A stretch of DNA of 64,000 bases from Bacillus xiapuensis (GCF_002797355.1 NZ_KZ454939.1:1459828-1523827), one strand, 5' to 3'. Counted from the first letter of the stretch, positions 1 through 7,503 are shown. Notes: generated from the sequence alone by a model not told the origin. A program made the numbers and translations.

Positions 1-55
1 CCGTTGCAATTGATACTTTCGCCTCTTTGGCTACGTCATAGATGGTTACCTTCAT
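1..55 (-). CDS. LacI-family transcriptional regulator, N-terminal fragment (runs off the left edge)
   Basis: Only about 18 codons are inside the window. They read MKVTIYDVAKEAKVSIAT, which is the typical opening of the LacI/GalR helix-turn-helix (TIYDVAKEAGVSxATVSR in the family). A purine-rich ribosome binding site (AAAGGAAAG) precedes the ATG at 55. The gene lies 61 bp downstream of the oxidoreductase gene on the same strand, so the two may be one transcript, with the regulator controlling the palindrome found upstream of the oxidoreductase. The effector cannot be told from this fragment. Confidence 0.8.
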   Translation of the reverse strand, partial: MKVTIYDVAKEAKVSIAT

Positions 56-116
56 CTTGGTTCTTTCCTTTCTCTTTTTCCATGGTCCACAGGGAATAAG
101 CGTTCCCTGTAAGTCC

Positions 117-1106
117 TTATCCTATTTCGACAGGAATGGAATTTTGATTCATGGATTGATAAGCTTTCTCTAAATAGCGTATTAATTCCAGTGAGCAGTC
201 CACATGATAGATGGGTGTTTTTCTTTCCGTGATGCACGCCTGAAAATGCTCTATTTGATTGAGGTACGGGTCGTCTTCAAACGTCTCTTGTAAAATGATA
301 TTTCCTTTACTGTCTTTTACATAGACTTTACCGCGCTTATTGAGGGAAACATCCGGGCGAAATGCTGAATCTACAAAAATGGAACCTTTTGGGCCGATAA
401 TTTCAAAACGGTCGATAAACGGCAATTCCATAGAAGCTGTCACTTCAGCGGTTCTTCCTTGGTCATCGACTAAGAAGCAATGCGACGTCATATCAATTGG
501 ATGGTTGGGATGAAGGCTGCCGGACATAGATACTTTCACTGGTTTCATCCCGATTAACTGAGTAACCGCGTGCATGCCGTAACAGCCCACATCCCACATC
601 GCACCTCCGCCAAGCTCACGGTTCAGCCGGATATCGTCCGGATTGGTAAGCTGCCATGAAAAATGAGCTTTCACATGCCTGTAATCGCCTATAATTCCTG
701 ATTTCAGCAATTCTTTTACTTTATTATGCTGGCGGTGAAATTGATACATGAAAGCTTCCATAAACACTGTGCCGTTCGCTTCAGAAACTGCCTTGACTTC
801 AAGCATGTCTGCTTCTGTTAAGACAGCAGGCTTTTCCAATAAAACATGTTTGCCTGCGTTCATGGCTTTTACCGCCCATTCCTTATGTAAAGAGTTGGGA
901 AGCGGAATGTATAAAGCTTCTATTCCTGGATCGTTAATTAGTTCTTCATAAGAACGATAAATCTTTGGCACGTTAAACCGCTCAGCTTTTTCTTTACTTT
1001 TGGAAGCAACGGCTGAAACAATCGCTTGTTTAGACCGGCGCAGCGCCGGCACCACTTCCTCATAAGCAATGTTTGCCGCACTGAGAATTCCCCAATGAAT
1101 ATTCAT
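117..1106 (-). CDS. Gfo/Idh/MocA-family NAD(P)-dependent oxidoreductase
   Basis: This 329-residue protein has the two-domain layout of the family. An N-terminal Rossmann fold starts with WGILSAANIA (residues 5-14), the EKP signature sits at residues 91-93, and a C-terminal alpha/beta domain follows. It most resembles the dihydrodiol/xylose dehydrogenase-like branch, which oxidises sugars or cyclitols in the cytoplasm; the substrate cannot be assigned. It is transcribed towards the LacI-type gene at the left edge. A LacI-type palindrome lies just downstream of a likely -10 box in its upstream region, so carbohydrate-responsive repression is likely. Confidence 0.88.
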   Translation of the reverse strand: MNIHWGILSAANIAYEEVVPALRRSKQAIVSAVASKSKEKAERFNVPKIYRSYEELINDPGIEALYIPLPNSLHKEWAVKAMNAGKHVLLEKPAVLTEADMLEVKAVSEANGTVFMEAFMYQFHRQHNKVKELLKSGIIGDYRHVKAHFSWQLTNPDDIRLNRELGGGAMWDVGCYGMHAVTQLIGMKPVKVSMSGSLHPNHPIDMTSHCFLVDDQGRTAEVTASMELPFIDRFEIIGPKGSIFVDSAFRPDVSLNKRGKVYVKDSKGNIILQETFEDDPYLNQIEHFQACITERKTPIYHVDCSLELIRYLEKAYQSMNQNSIPVEIG

Positions 1107-1505
1107 CTGTAAGCCTCCCTTTTTATCTTTTTATGCAACACAAGGTTAAGCGCTTACTTCAGTATACATCAAATCAAAGTGATTTTAAAAGCAATATTCT
1201 GAAAATTTTTCGGTGAATGAATGGCTCACCCGCAAACGGGAAGCATTTTTACTTATGTAATCTGTACTTTTTGTGTATTTAATCTTATCTGGTTGGGCTT
1301 TCTTCCCCCCTCTCTGATAAAAAGAGGAACAAAGGCTCCCGTCCTTTGCAGCCTGCATCACACAGGCCAAGACGAAGCGGGCATGCAGGTGCCGCGTAGA
1401 CTTTGGCTTCCTAAAAGGGACGTCTTACGGCACCTCATATCCGCGATAAAGCCGCCGTCCTTCACCGGCCGACAAGCAAGCTGTTGCCGATTGTGAAGAC
1501 AAATG
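1107..1505. other. 399-bp gene-free stretch with a long imperfect hairpin
   Basis: The first 80 bp hold the oxidoreductase promoter. From about 1330 the DNA becomes G+C-rich and contains AGGTGCCG (1387-1394) pairing with CGGCACCT (1428-1435), extended inwards by CGTAGAC (1395-1401) against GTCTTACG (1422-1429). A shorter hairpin, AAAGG-loop-CCTTT, lies at 1332-1348. Open frames here lack ribosome binding sites and look random. It could be a structured RNA, but it matches no family I recognise. Confidence 0.45.
1145..1166 (-). promoter_or_regulatory. LacI/cre-like operator with -10 box upstream of the oxidoreductase
   Basis: On the minus strand a TATACT box (1161-1166) is followed within a few bases by GTAAGCGCTTAAC (1145-1157). 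Its core TAAGCGCTTA is a perfect palindrome with the central CG typical of LacI-family and CcpA (cre, TGWAANCGNTNNCA) operators. Placement directly downstream of the -10 box would repress transcription. Whether the local LacI-type protein or CcpA binds here cannot be decided from sequence. Confidence 0.55.
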
Positions 1506-1817
1506 CTACTGGAGCCTGGCCTGCAGTTCGCTTGACATGACATTTTTAACCGGGAAGGATTCTTTCAGCCGCTCGATTTGTTCAATGACTTCTTTGTACC
1601 ATTCCTCATCTTCATATTCTTCTTGAAAATAGAGGCGGCTGTTCGGCGATTGCGCTAGGATTTGTATTTTCATTTTAAGAACCGTCCCTGCCGTGCTGTC
1701 TTCATCACCAATCAGCATACCTTTCGGGTAAGATTCTGATTGGCTGACCCATAATTGAGCTTTTGGATGGCTTTTGACAAAACGGATAACTTCAGAGATG
1801 GAGCTTGCCTGTTTCAT
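1506..1817 (-). CDS. Conserved-looking hypothetical protein, 103 aa
   Basis: I do not recognise this protein. It is soluble and acidic, with an alpha/beta-like N-terminal part containing AQLWVSQSESYPKGMLIG and a charged helical C-terminal part (EEWYKEVIEQIERLKESF). A good ribosome binding site (GAGGTGAT) precedes the ATG, and the frame has normal codon use for the window, which argues for a real gene. It stands alone with no co-directional neighbour within 390 bp downstream. Confidence 0.6.
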   Translation of the reverse strand: MKQASSISEVIRFVKSHPKAQLWVSQSESYPKGMLIGDEDSTAGTVLKMKIQILAQSPNSRLYFQEEYEDEEWYKEVIEQIERLKESFPVKNVMSSELQARLQ

Positions 1818-2544
1818 TCTCTATCACCTCACTTATTATATACCTGCTTTGAATGAAGTTTAAAACCGAACATATGGCATCTGACTATAATGGAGGCTGC
1901 TTTTCAATTCTCTATAAAAAGTGACCTTGTTCCTTCCTCTCCGCGGATGAAAATGAAACTTCTGCTTCTATGCCCTGCTCTGGAAGGAGTTTTTTTGGCA
2001 GCTTACATGCGGGATAAAAATTCTGCTGAAATAAAGACCCTTCAATGCAAGAAGCCGCTTCTTCCATCCATTCAGCTATGCTGGCCAACATACTGAAAAA
2101 GAATCATCCCATTGCTGTTGCTGTGTCAATTTTATCTTGAATAGACACAACGTGAATTCCCTTTACTTTAAAGTGTTCCATAAGCTCAATTAAATGTTTT
2201 ATACTCCGACTGACACAATCTAATTGATACAAAGGTTTCCTACCTTAACGTTGTAAACGTATAATCCTGATACTCCTCCTTAAAGAAAAGGTAGGAATAA
2301 TGAAAAAACCTTAAAAGATAGATTATTCTATATATTTCCTCAATGGAGAAATTACGCTTCTATGCTCGGCATTTTCGCAATTGGCTGTGCAAGTAAGCTC
2401 TCTAGATAAGGGATGCTTGACATTAGGCTTCATAGAATGAAAGACTCGCTGCTCAAAAGAACTTTTGTCACTGAATTGTTGTTGACAAACTAGGAGACAA
2501 CGAGAAGAATAAAGGCAAGACAACTAGATGGAGGCTAATGTCTA
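1818..2544. other. 727-bp region of mobile-element debris and non-coding DNA
   Basis: Apart from the resolvase remnant at 2104-2230, there is an inverted pair TTTCCTACCTT (2237-2247) and AAGGTAGGAA (about 2288-2297) next to the remnant, and several short broken frames between 2300 and 2540. None has a convincing ribosome binding site. The region looks like an old insertion scar between the hypothetical gene at 1506 and the MFS gene. Confidence 0.45.
2104..2230 (-). pseudogene. Serine recombinase (resolvase/invertase) remnant
   Basis: On the minus strand this segment reads YQLDCVSRSIKHLIELM and ends IQDKIDTATAMG followed by a stop. This matches the WKLDRLSRSxKHLxxLx and SLxDxIDTxTxxG blocks of the small serine recombinase catalytic domain. 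Upstream, in-frame stops interrupt the frame and the N-terminal catalytic-serine region is missing; downstream the protein stops early. It is therefore a decayed piece of a mobile-element resolvase or invertase. Confidence 0.7.
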
Positions 2545-3699
2545 ATGCGAGTTTTTGTGTTTATCATCGTGTTCTTCTCATTTTTTGATTTGTTTACGCA
2601 GTTGCCGATTATGAGCCCTTTTGCAAAGTCGCTTGGGGCTAAGCCTTTATTGATCGGACTCATCGTTGGCATTTATTCCCTTTCTAATACGGTCGGCAAC
2701 GTATTATCCGGTTTTCTAACCGATAAGAAAGGCGCTTTTCGGATCGTAGTGGCGGGTCTTTTATTAACAGGACTATCGCTTTTCGGATATCGTCTGGCAG
2801 AAGATGCGTATACACTGATGGCGGTCCGGTTTATCCATGGATTAGTGGCCGGTTTAATTGTGCCGGCTGCATTCACCTACTTAGCCAATGCGGCCTCAGA
2901 CAAAAACAAAGGAAAAAGCGCGGCGATCTCAGGGGCATTTATCGGAATGGCAGCGGTTATCGGCCCCGCTTTCAGCGGCATCGTCGCCAGCAGAACGAGC
3001 GAGGTGACCGTTTTAAGCTTCACAGCCTTTTGTATGCTGCTGTTAGCCTTAATTGCTTTCTTTTTATTAAGAAAGCAACCAAGTCTCCACCCGCAGGCCG
3101 TCTCTAAGCAAACGCTGCCCATCCGCTTGCTCTTTCAAAAGACAAATGTAGTCAAATCATTTATCGGAGCCTTTATGCTGATGTTTTCTCAAGGTGTTCT
3201 TGCCTATATGCTGCCGTTAAAAGTTACCGCTCTTGGTTGGGATGCACAAACGAGCGGCATGCTGCTGAGTACGTTTGGTATGACATCGATTCTGTTTTTT
3301 CTCCTTCCTACCAATCGATTATTTGACCGCGTCAAACCAGCCTGGACATTAGGAATGGGGATGACGGCGATGGGCGTCAGTTTAATTTTGCTTAGCCAGC
3401 TAAACAGCGCCTCCCTGCTCTACCTTTGCATGAACTTGTACGGCATTGGCTTCGCTCTGTTATTTCCGTCGCTCAATTCCTTGTTGGTGGACGCAATTGA
3501 GCCCGCTCATCGCGGTAAAGCCTACGGTTATTTCTATGCCTTTTTTTCATTGGGTGTTGTAGTCGGCTCTGGAATCACCGGACTATTCGCGCTCACACCT
3601 GTACAAGGCTTTCTTTTTACGGGCATTTTACTGATTATGGCTGCTGGCGGCAGTCTGTTGAAAGATCCCCCTGTCCTGAAAGAAAAACAATTTTATTAA
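2545..3699 (+). CDS. Major facilitator superfamily (MFS) transporter
   Basis: This 384-residue, strongly hydrophobic protein has about 12 predicted membrane helices. An MFS motif-A-like loop lies between helices 2 and 3 (GFLTDKKGAFR, about residues 57-67), and a short hydrophilic central loop sits near residue 190. This layout fits proton-driven drug or metabolite exporters of the DHA1 type acting in the cytoplasmic membrane. GGAGG lies ten bases before the chosen ATG. It is a single-gene unit closed by a strong terminator at 3707-3748. The substrate is unknown. Confidence 0.85.
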   Translation: MRVFVFIIVFFSFFDLFTQLPIMSPFAKSLGAKPLLIGLIVGIYSLSNTVGNVLSGFLTDKKGAFRIVVAGLLLTGLSLFGYRLAEDAYTLMAVRFIHGLVAGLIVPAAFTYLANAASDKNKGKSAAISGAFIGMAAVIGPAFSGIVASRTSEVTVLSFTAFCMLLLALIAFFLLRKQPSLHPQAVSKQTLPIRLLFQKTNVVKSFIGAFMLMFSQGVLAYMLPLKVTALGWDAQTSGMLLSTFGMTSILFFLLPTNRLFDRVKPAWTLGMGMTAMGVSLILLSQLNSASLLYLCMNLYGIGFALLFPSLNSLLVDAIEPAHRGKAYGYFYAFFSLGVVVGSGITGLFALTPVQGFLFTGILLIMAAGGSLLKDPPVLKEKQFY

Positions 3700-3706
3700 T
3701 CTAAAG

Positions 3707-3748
3707 AAGAAAGCTGCCTCTCTAACTTACTGGAGAGGCAGCTTTCTT
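3707..3748. terminator. Bidirectional intrinsic terminator after the MFS gene
   Basis: A 16-bp perfect stem, AAGAAAGCTGCCTCTC / GAGAGGCAGCTTTCTT, closes a 10-base loop. A/T tracts lie on both sides, so it can end the MFS transcript and the convergent transcript from 4600 leftwards. Confidence 0.85.
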
Positions 3749-3790
3749 ATCAGCCATCAGACTATTCTAGCAAGAGGAGATTCACATAAT

Positions 3791-4231
3791 CTACCACATG
3801 ATCGGTTTGGCCACCATAAACCAAAGCATTAGCATCAGCAGCAGGATGTAAATCCATACCGACTGATGTAGTTTGTCCGCAAGCTTTTTCTTATCCGAAT
3901 CGGGTTCATTCCATTTTTTTAGTGTGGGGGAAAAAGCGCGAGCAAGGAAAAACACTGAGCTAGCCATCACAAGCACAGTCATGACAATCCAGGAAGCTGT
4001 CCATGACCATGGGCCTTTTAAAATGAGTAAAATACCGGATGCTACCAGCACATGCCCGGCATGCTTCACCAGCCGAACCAAAAAAGTAAAGATGCTGAGA
4101 TATGCAGCCTGGACTTCCGCTTGCACCTTGTATAATTGTCTGACAAGAGGAATCAATACGAAAAAAGGACCGATAGACAGCACCGCACTCATTACATGAA
4201 TATAGACAAGGACCTGATAAAGGATGTCCAC
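3791..4231 (-). CDS. Small integral membrane protein, DUF2269/CopD-like
   Basis: This 146-residue protein has four predicted membrane helices (about residues 8-28, 50-72, 78-98 and 125-144) and a conserved-looking first helix with HVMSAVLSIGPFF. The arrangement resembles DUF2269 and CopD-type four-helix membrane proteins, whose role is poorly known. It follows the ASCH gene with a gap of only 12 bp, so the two are probably co-transcribed. The family assignment comes from general pattern and is uncertain. Confidence 0.6.
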   Translation of the reverse strand: MDILYQVLVYIHVMSAVLSIGPFFVLIPLVRQLYKVQAEVQAAYLSIFTFLVRLVKHAGHVLVASGILLILKGPWSWTASWIVMTVLVMASSVFFLARAFSPTLKKWNEPDSDKKKLADKLHQSVWIYILLLMLMLWFMVAKPIMW

Positions 4232-4243
4232 TGACTTACAACA

Positions 4244-4588
4244 TCACTTTTGCACTTTGCGGAATTCATGAACCCATACCTGCATATGCGGAAGCCAAGG
4301 CATACCGGGATGCATCGCTAAAATCGCTTCTTTATACTCTTCTACGCTATTGTATCCTTCCTGTTTGGCGTGCTCATCTGTCAGTTCGCCAAGCGTCTGG
4401 CGATACACGTTTTCAACAACAAAGTTTGTTCCTTCCAAGGTCATCACCTCGCCGACATCTGCATATCGGCCATTGCGGCGAGTGGCTGTTTTTTGTCCGT
4501 TCAAAACTTTTTCAACATCTTCTTTCACTGTTACTAAGCGTTCGATCGTGCATGTTTTGGGAGGCAATTGCGCATGCTCATTCGCCAT
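4244..4588 (-). CDS. ASCH-domain protein
   Basis: The protein is 114 residues from the preferred ATG at 4588. That start has AAGGTGG eight bases upstream, whereas the alternative GTG at 4600 overlaps the ribosome binding site. The segment GQKTATRRNGRYADVGE carries the GxKxxTxR core of the ASCH fold, a PUA-like domain thought to bind RNA or modified nucleosides. It continues to a C-terminal WVHEF strand. The cellular role is unknown. It is the first gene of a likely two-gene unit with the membrane protein at 3791. Confidence 0.75.
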   Translation of the reverse strand: MANEHAQLPPKTCTIERLVTVKEDVEKVLNGQKTATRRNGRYADVGEVMTLEGTNFVVENVYRQTLGELTDEHAKQEGYNSVEEYKEAILAMHPGMPWLPHMQVWVHEFRKVQK

Positions 4589-4712
4589 GTAAGTAACCAC
4601 CTTTACAATATAGTCTTACTAATTATACTTTCTTTAAGAGAGAAAGCAAAGATCATCGGGTGAATATTCGCTTTTCCGGCCGACATCTGTTTTCAAATCC
4701 TTCCTATTGATG

Positions 4713-4864
4713 TATAATATTATTACATATCCGTACATTAAAAAAGGCCGCTTGAGATGCTGGACACATCACAAGCGGCGATACAATAGCTGGTTCCCTA
4801 TGGGGATCGGCGCCAAGACGATCTAAAACCGCCCGAGCCGCCTATTACTCAAGGGCGGTTTTAG
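4713..4864 (+). ncRNA. Putative antitoxin RNA of a type I toxin-antitoxin locus
   Basis: A TATAAT box at 4713-4718 faces right and precedes a hairpin GCCGCTTG...CAAGCGGC (4747-4779). A second small stem, GATCG...CGATC (4805-4823), follows, and then the strong terminator at 4823-4864 that also ends the convergent toxin mRNA. The loop of the second stem carries TCGGCGCCA (4807-4815). This can pair, with one G-U pair, with UGGUGCCGA of the toxin mRNA, which lies between its ribosome binding site and start codon. No reading frame is evident. The assignment is inferred from architecture; no expression evidence is available. Confidence 0.55.
4823..4864. terminator. Shared bidirectional terminator of the toxin-antitoxin locus
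   Basis: A 12-bp perfect stem, CTAAAACCGCCC / GGGCGGTTTTAG, is flanked by T-rich DNA on the right. It overlaps the end of the toxin frame and would stop both convergent transcripts. Confidence 0.8.
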
Positions 4865-4941
4865 TTTTTCTTTGTTGACAGAATCAGCACCACGAGACCC
4901 GCAAATGAGATCATTAACGTTAATGCTTCAAACACTGTCAT
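4861..4941 (-). CDS. Small hydrophobic toxin-like peptide (putative holin-like toxin, 26 aa)
   Basis: The 26-residue frame begins MTVFEALTLMISFAGLVVLI and ends in a lysine/asparagine tail. It is one membrane helix with a short charged end, the layout of the TxpA/Fst-type and so-called holin-like type I toxins. A very strong ribosome binding site (GGAGGGAGGTGG) lies just upstream. The 5' leader contains CTCAAGGGTGGT (minus strand, 5003-4992), which can pair with ACCGCCCTTGAG in the terminator at the 3' end of the same mRNA. Such 5'-3' pairing is known to delay translation in type I toxin mRNAs. A TATAAT box at 5031-5026 is the likely promoter. Expected action is membrane depolarisation when unrepressed. 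Confidence 0.72.
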   Translation of the reverse strand: MTVFEALTLMISFAGLVVLILSTKKN

Positions 4942-5025
4942 TCGGCACCACCTCCCTCCTGCTGTGAATACATAACCGGAGGAGCGCGCCGACCACCCTT
5001 GAGAAACCCAATCTATTGTTCTTTT

Positions 5026-5031
5026 ATTATA
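5026..5031 (-). promoter_or_regulatory. Likely -10 box of the toxin mRNA
   Basis: A perfect TATAAT on the minus strand lies about 85 bases upstream of the toxin start codon. The -35 region (near 5050-5055) is weak. The resulting leader would hold the sequences for long-range pairing with the 3' terminator. Confidence 0.5.
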
Positions 5032-5168
5032 ACATAAGTCCAAACGTACGTTTCAGCAGCGGGCAGAATTCTTATGTAACCTTGAAGTGCTCTAATACCG
5101 GGCCTTATGGAGGAGCGATCTCGGGGAATAAATAACTTCTTTGTTCTACTATAAGGGGACTCTAAATT

Positions 5169-5216
5169 AAAAAGCCCAACATCTCTGCAAATAAAAATAG
5201 AGAAATTGAGCTTTTT
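5169..5216 (-). terminator. Terminator after the DJ-1/PfpI gene
   Basis: An imperfect hairpin pairs AAAAAGC with GCTTTTT, with an inner CTCT/AGAG stem, and gives a T-rich 3' end on the minus strand directly after the gene ending at 5224. Confidence 0.55.
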
Positions 5217-5223
5217 GGTTACT

Positions 5224-5856
5224 TCATTCGTTTATTGAATTCATTAACTGGAAAAAATATTCAGGTTTATGAGTCTTATTTAGGTTATACCATGAATGTA
5301 ATGTGTCTGGTGTAAATACATCTATTTTTTTTAGTACCTCCATTGCAAATTCCAAAGGAGCTATTCCTGAGGCAGTAACTAAATTCGCATCAGATACCGC
5401 AGATCCCAACTCATAGAACTTTTCTCCCTTATAATTTGGACATACCATTTTAGTATATTCTAAGTTATTACTTGTATGCTTTCTAGTATCTAAGTATCCC
5501 ATATTCGCGAGGGCATCAGTTGCACCACAAATTGCAGCAACAATAGTGCCAAGCTTTAAAGCTTGGCCAATTCTTTCTAATATAGGCTGATGAACATCTT
5601 CCCTCCAAGTAGTCCCTCCTGGCAAAATGAAAAGATCTTTACTTTCAAGGGTACATTCATCTAGGGAAATATCCGGTATTATGCGCAGCCCGCCCATGGT
5701 AGTAATCATTTCTCTGTTAGCTCCCACTGTAGTTATTTTTAAAGGTGCTAGATCCTTCTTGAAATACCTTCCTGAGTTCAGTTCAGAAATTAAATAGCCG
5801 TATTCCCAGTCTGACATTGTATTAAATACATAAAGATAAACTTTTTTGGCTTGCAT
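5224..5856 (-). CDS. DJ-1/PfpI-family (class I glutamine amidotransferase-like) protein
   Basis: This 210-residue single-domain protein carries the nucleophile elbow AAICGATDALA with Cys110, and LFILPGG (about residues 75-81) with the family's conserved glycines. A downstream histidine (about 127, HTSNN) is also typical. It resembles B. subtilis YoaZ/YraA-like proteins, which act on carbonyl stress or remain uncharacterised. GGAGTG precedes the ATG. It is downstream of a WYL regulator gene, separated by a perfect inverted repeat. The DNA here is visibly more A+T-rich than its surroundings, suggesting a different origin. Confidence 0.82.
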   Translation of the reverse strand: MQAKKVYLYVFNTMSDWEYGYLISELNSGRYFKKDLAPLKITTVGANREMITTMGGLRIIPDISLDECTLESKDLFILPGGTTWREDVHQPILERIGQALKLGTIVAAICGATDALANMGYLDTRKHTSNNLEYTKMVCPNYKGEKFYELGSAVSDANLVTASGIAPLEFAMEVLKKIDVFTPDTLHSWYNLNKTHKPEYFFQLMNSINE

Positions 5857-5897
5857 CTATTAACACTCCAATCACAATTGATATGGCCTATTATAAA

Positions 5898-5932
5898 ATA
5901 ACTTCCCTGACAGCTAACGTCAGGGAAGTTAT
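5898..5932 (-). repeat. Perfect inverted repeat between WYL regulator and DJ-1 gene
   Basis: ATAACTTCCCTGAC and its exact complement GTCAGGGAAGTTAT are separated by 7 bases. The repeat abuts the WYL stop codon and is followed on the minus strand by TTATTTTATAATAGG. It could be a terminator for the regulator gene, an operator for the DJ-1 promoter (TATAAT nearby), or both. Confidence 0.6.
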
Positions 5933-6894
5933 CATCCTTGATAAAATTTTATTAATTCCGACAGAACTTCAACGAGTCTTTCCTTAAGGCTTATTGGTTG
6001 TATAACTTGAATAGATTTATCGTACGGTAAAAGTAGATAAGGTATATATGTATGGATCACATCTTTTTCAAGAAGAAATACTGCTTGATTTGAAGTCCGT
6101 TCTTGTAAATAATGTTCTAAAAACCAATGTTGGCAAATGTCATCTAACGCCCCCTTGTTTCCACTGATAACTAAAGGAGTGCTCCCTGTTTTATCTTCTA
6201 TAGTTGGAAGGAGGTTTTTCATAAAAAAGTCACGTGCTGAAAAGTTTTCTGGCTGGTTAAACTTATTTTCGATTGGTCTTAGACTTTCCATTCGATCCAC
6301 TCTAAAACTTCGGATATCCTTCCTAAGATGACAAAATCCAATCATATACCACTTATTATTCCAATAAATAATTCTGTACGGATCAAACAGCCTATACTTT
6401 GATTCTTCTTCTCCACTTTTACAGTATTGAATTTTTACAGTGTATCCGTCAGCTACGGCCTTCTCTAACTCTCTCAAGAAAGGTTTCACGGGAAAGGAAT
6501 TTAATCGATTTATTACTTCAAGACTGGTTAAGTGTTGGTTTATCTTTGTTTCCTGCTCTTGATTTGAATATTTACTTAGCTTTGAAATAGCCCTATTTAG
6601 TGCTTCACCACCATAATATCCGGCTTCTTCTGCAAAAACAGCAGCATGATAAAGAGCGGTTTGCTCTTCCATATCAAAAAAAAGAGGAGCCTCAATAAAA
6701 TGGGGCAATAAAGTGTATCCCCCGTTATGTCCTGGTTCGGAAATGATAGGTACGCCACTTGTTGAAAGTGTATCAATATAACGATAGACAGTCCTTATAT
6801 TCATCTCTAACTTTTCTGAAATTTGTTTTGCAGTAATTTTTTTACCTGATCTAAGCATCCATAGAATTGCTAGTATATTGTCGATTTTAGGCAT
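5932..6894 (-). CDS. HTH/WYL-domain transcriptional regulator (YafY/DeoR-like)
   Basis: The 320-residue protein begins with a winged helix-turn-helix (MPKIDNILAILWMLRSGKK, then ITAKQISEKLEMNIRTVYRY, roughly residues 1-60). It continues into a WYL domain with the segment DPYRIIYWNNKWYMIGFC (about residues 170-190). The ATG at 6894 is preferred over an in-frame one at 6966 because GGAGG lies ten bases before it. WYL regulators sense a ligand and control a neighbouring gene, so the DJ-1 gene downstream is the natural target. A+T-rich composition is shared with that gene. Confidence 0.85.
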   Translation of the reverse strand: MPKIDNILAILWMLRSGKKITAKQISEKLEMNIRTVYRYIDTLSTSGVPIISEPGHNGGYTLLPHFIEAPLFFDMEEQTALYHAAVFAEEAGYYGGEALNRAISKLSKYSNQEQETKINQHLTSLEVINRLNSFPVKPFLRELEKAVADGYTVKIQYCKSGEEESKYRLFDPYRIIYWNNKWYMIGFCHLRKDIRSFRVDRMESLRPIENKFNQPENFSARDFFMKNLLPTIEDKTGSTPLVISGNKGALDDICQHWFLEHYLQERTSNQAVFLLEKDVIHTYIPYLLLPYDKSIQVIQPISLKERLVEVLSELIKFYQG

Positions 6895-7041
6895 ATAACT
6901 CTGCCTCCATATGGGAGATATTCCTTCCTTTATATAAATCACGATATGCTTCACCGCGTAATTCATTCTAACATGATTTTTATGATATTTTTTAATCGGC
7001 CTTTAAATTTTCCTTCTTTATCTCTAAAGCATAAAAGAAAT

Positions 7042-7068
7042 GCTGAGCCATCGTAATAAGCCCAGCAG
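7042..7068 (-). terminator. Probable terminator after the DUF2935 gene
   Basis: TGCTGAGC pairs with GCCCAGCA (one mismatch), followed on the minus strand by TTTCTTTTATG, 10 bp beyond the stop codon. Confidence 0.5.
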
Positions 7069-7077
7069 CTATTGTTA

Positions 7078-7503
7078 CTATTGTACAGACAGCAGGGCTT
7101 TCGAAATTCCGATGAAGTATTCAGACTCGCGAATGATGTGATTAAGAACTGTTTTGGCTACTGGATTTTTTTGAACAGCCTTGCTTTTTTCTTTAATTTG
7201 ACGGCAAAGTTCAATAAACTGTTCACTCTGCTGCATGCAAAATTCCGTGAGCTTTAACATTTCCTGATACAAAACTGCGGGAACGTAGCTTCCTGAACGA
7301 GTAATTGCTTCAATCAACCGAACAATCTTCTGGTGGGTTTCAGAAAAGGCTTCTTCCCATTTGTGTAATGCCTCTGTATACTTCTTCTCTAAATCAGGCA
7401 GCAGCTCACGAATCACAACGGTATGCTCTTCCTCTTGATGCTTCCAAAACTCCGCTTCGTCTAAAATGCGCAGCGGCATTTGCGGCCCATAATAAAATTG
7501 CAT
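7078..7503 (-). CDS. DUF2935-like helical protein
   Basis: The 141-residue, all-helical, charged protein has an N-terminal EAEFWKHQEEEHTVVIRELL segment with Glu/His residues spaced as in ferritin-like four-helix bundles of the DUF2935 type. The function of that family is not established. The ATG at 7503 is chosen because GGAGGG precedes it at ideal spacing; a longer frame to 7533 lacks this. It is monocistronic. The family assignment is moderate. Confidence 0.6.
   Translation of the reverse strand: MQFYYGPQMPLRILDEAEFWKHQEEEHTVVIRELLPDLEKKYTEALHKWEEAFSETHQKIVRLIEAITRSGSYVPAVLYQEMLKLTEFCMQQSEQFIELCRQIKEKSKAVQKNPVAKTVLNHIIRESEYFIGISKALLSVQ

Noticed and set aside
1334-1349. A 16-base stretch GGCTCCCGTCCTTTGC identical to part of the distal trp T-box terminator, suggesting a T-box remnant near 1.3 kb.
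   Set aside because: No stem I, specifier loop or GGTGGNACC T-box sequence is nearby. About one 16-base match is expected by chance in a comparison of this size.
2323-2523. A 66-codon minus-strand frame upstream of the MFS gene.
   Set aside because: No ribosome binding site, cysteine-rich random composition, and no resemblance to any family.
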